The notes beneath the pieces were generated by a model. That model saw only the letters and a list, made by a program, of their open reading frames with translations. It searched no databases and was not told the DNA's origin. Made by a program: the position numbers and the translations under genes. Source: Geoglobus sp. (GTDB lineage: Archaea; Halobacteriota; Archaeoglobi; Archaeoglobales; Archaeoglobaceae). From it: 6,155 bases of DNA. Positions 5,851 to 6,155 of the stretch are shown in pieces (position 1 is the first letter of the stretch; every line of letters begins with the position of its first letter). The stretch lies in NCBI GenBank assembly GCA_015523645.1, contig WAJY01000107.1:1-6155 (forward strand). Direction: 5' to 3'.

Positions 5851-5874
5851 AAAACTACCTAGAATCAGAGTTTT
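5851..5874 (+). repeat. inverted repeat just upstream of the hisC start
   Basis: AAAACT (5851-5856) and AGTTTT (5869-5874) form 6-bp arms around a 12-base loop, ending 3 bases before the ATG. If transcription starts at about 5826, this would be a weak leader hairpin over the initiation region. As DNA it could be an operator. The arms contain one GC pair each, so the structure is weak. Confidence 0.3.
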
Positions 5875-5877
5875 GCT

Positions 5878-6155
5878 ATGAGGAGGGTTGTGGATTTCAT
5901 AAATGAATATGATCCTGGCATGTTTCCTGAGGATTTCAAGCAAGAGGTGATACAGCTTGCATCAAATGAGAACCCGTATCCGCCTCCTGAGAGCGTTTTG
6001 AATGCAATAAAGTCAAATCTTTTCAAGATAAACAGATACCCGTATCCATACTATACAGAGCTAAAAACAAGAATCTCGGAGTATGTTGGAGTGGATTCGA
6101 TGCAGATAGCTGTCTCAAACGGAGCATCCGATCTTTTAAGGCTTGTTACAGATGC
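5878..6155 (+). CDS. hisC: histidinol-phosphate aminotransferase-like PLP enzyme, N-terminal 92 residues; 3' end outside window
   Basis: HisC would transfer the amino group of glutamate to imidazole-acetol phosphate in histidine synthesis. The visible part holds the fold-type I aminotransferase N-terminus: LASNENPYPPP (27-37, the HisC-like NENP block), RYPYPYYTEL (53-62, compare the usual RYP-D-P..Y..L) and SNGASDLLRL (80-89, the glycine-rich PLP-phosphate loop). The PLP lysine lies beyond the edge. The ATG at 5878 is chosen because a TAG sits in frame at 5860-5862 and no other start lies between. There is no good upstream SD; AGGAGG occurs just inside the gene instead. The leader before NENP is short and lacks the usual HisC N-terminal pattern. 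A paralogous enzyme (CobD-like threonine-phosphate decarboxylase or another class I/II aminotransferase) is the main alternative. It diverges from the glutamate synthase operon with a 110-bp gap. Confidence 0.75.
   Translation, partial: MRRVVDFINEYDPGMFPEDFKQEVIQLASNENPYPPPESVLNAIKSNLFKINRYPYPYYTELKTRISEYVGVDSMQIAVSNGASDLLRLVTD

Noticed and set aside
5755..5943. 62-codon minus-strand frame crossing the divergent promoter
   Set aside because: It spans the hisC start, the TATA palindrome and the amidotransferase start in a different frame, and has no coding-like features.
1..6155. CRISPR arrays, insertion sequences, integrases, tRNA/rRNA genes
   Set aside because: No regularly spaced direct repeats, transposase-like frames, terminal inverted repeats or tRNA-like cloverleaf blocks were found by eye.

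Overview
The window looks like chromosomal DNA of a thermophilic euryarchaeon, and Archaeoglobales (Archaeoglobus, Ferroglobus, Geoglobus) is the best guess. Four observations support an archaeon: AT-rich TATA/BRE-type promoters with very short leaders, GGAGG-type ribosome sites, heavy use of AGG/AGA and ATA codons, and a glutamate synthase split into separate genes with a ferredoxin-fused FMN subunit. The genus is inference, because there is no rRNA or other marker here.

Layout. At the left edge (2-718, +) lies the C-terminal part of a GalT-like nucleotidyltransferase of the HIT superfamily. It converges on, and overlaps by 17 bp, a small unrecognised helical protein gene (702-1016, -). Next comes glnA (1151-2614, -), a class I glutamine synthetase with its own promoter, a strong Shine-Dalgarno site and a terminator-like hairpin. 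Upstream of it is a tight three-gene unit on the same strand: a class II glutamine amidotransferase (4850-5767), a stand-alone GXGXG beta-helix subunit (4168-4845) and a ferredoxin-FMN synthase subunit (2731-4167). These genes are separated by 4 bp and 0 bp. Across a 110-bp divergent promoter region, the first 92 codons of a hisC-like aminotransferase run off the right edge (+).

How the genes work together. The three-gene unit and glnA form a GS-GOGAT nitrogen assimilation module. GlnA makes glutamine from glutamate, ammonia and ATP. The amidotransferase releases ammonia from glutamine, and the FMN/Fe-S subunit uses it to reductively aminate 2-oxoglutarate. No NAD(P)H-oxidising GltD subunit is present, so ferredoxin is the likely donor. 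A hisC-type enzyme would consume glutamate as amino donor.

The most interesting point is that the gene order GATase - GXGXG - FMN subunit - GS-family enzyme does not follow the domain order of fused bacterial GltB. It does match, as I recall them, the bacterial glxBCD/glnT and mgsABC/gmaS (N-methylglutamate pathway) clusters. The GS also mixes GSI-alpha and GSI-beta traits. I see no CRISPR array, mobile element, tRNA or rRNA, and no gene-free stretch longer than about 120 bp. Most of the window is core metabolism; I did not find a convincing wholly new system.
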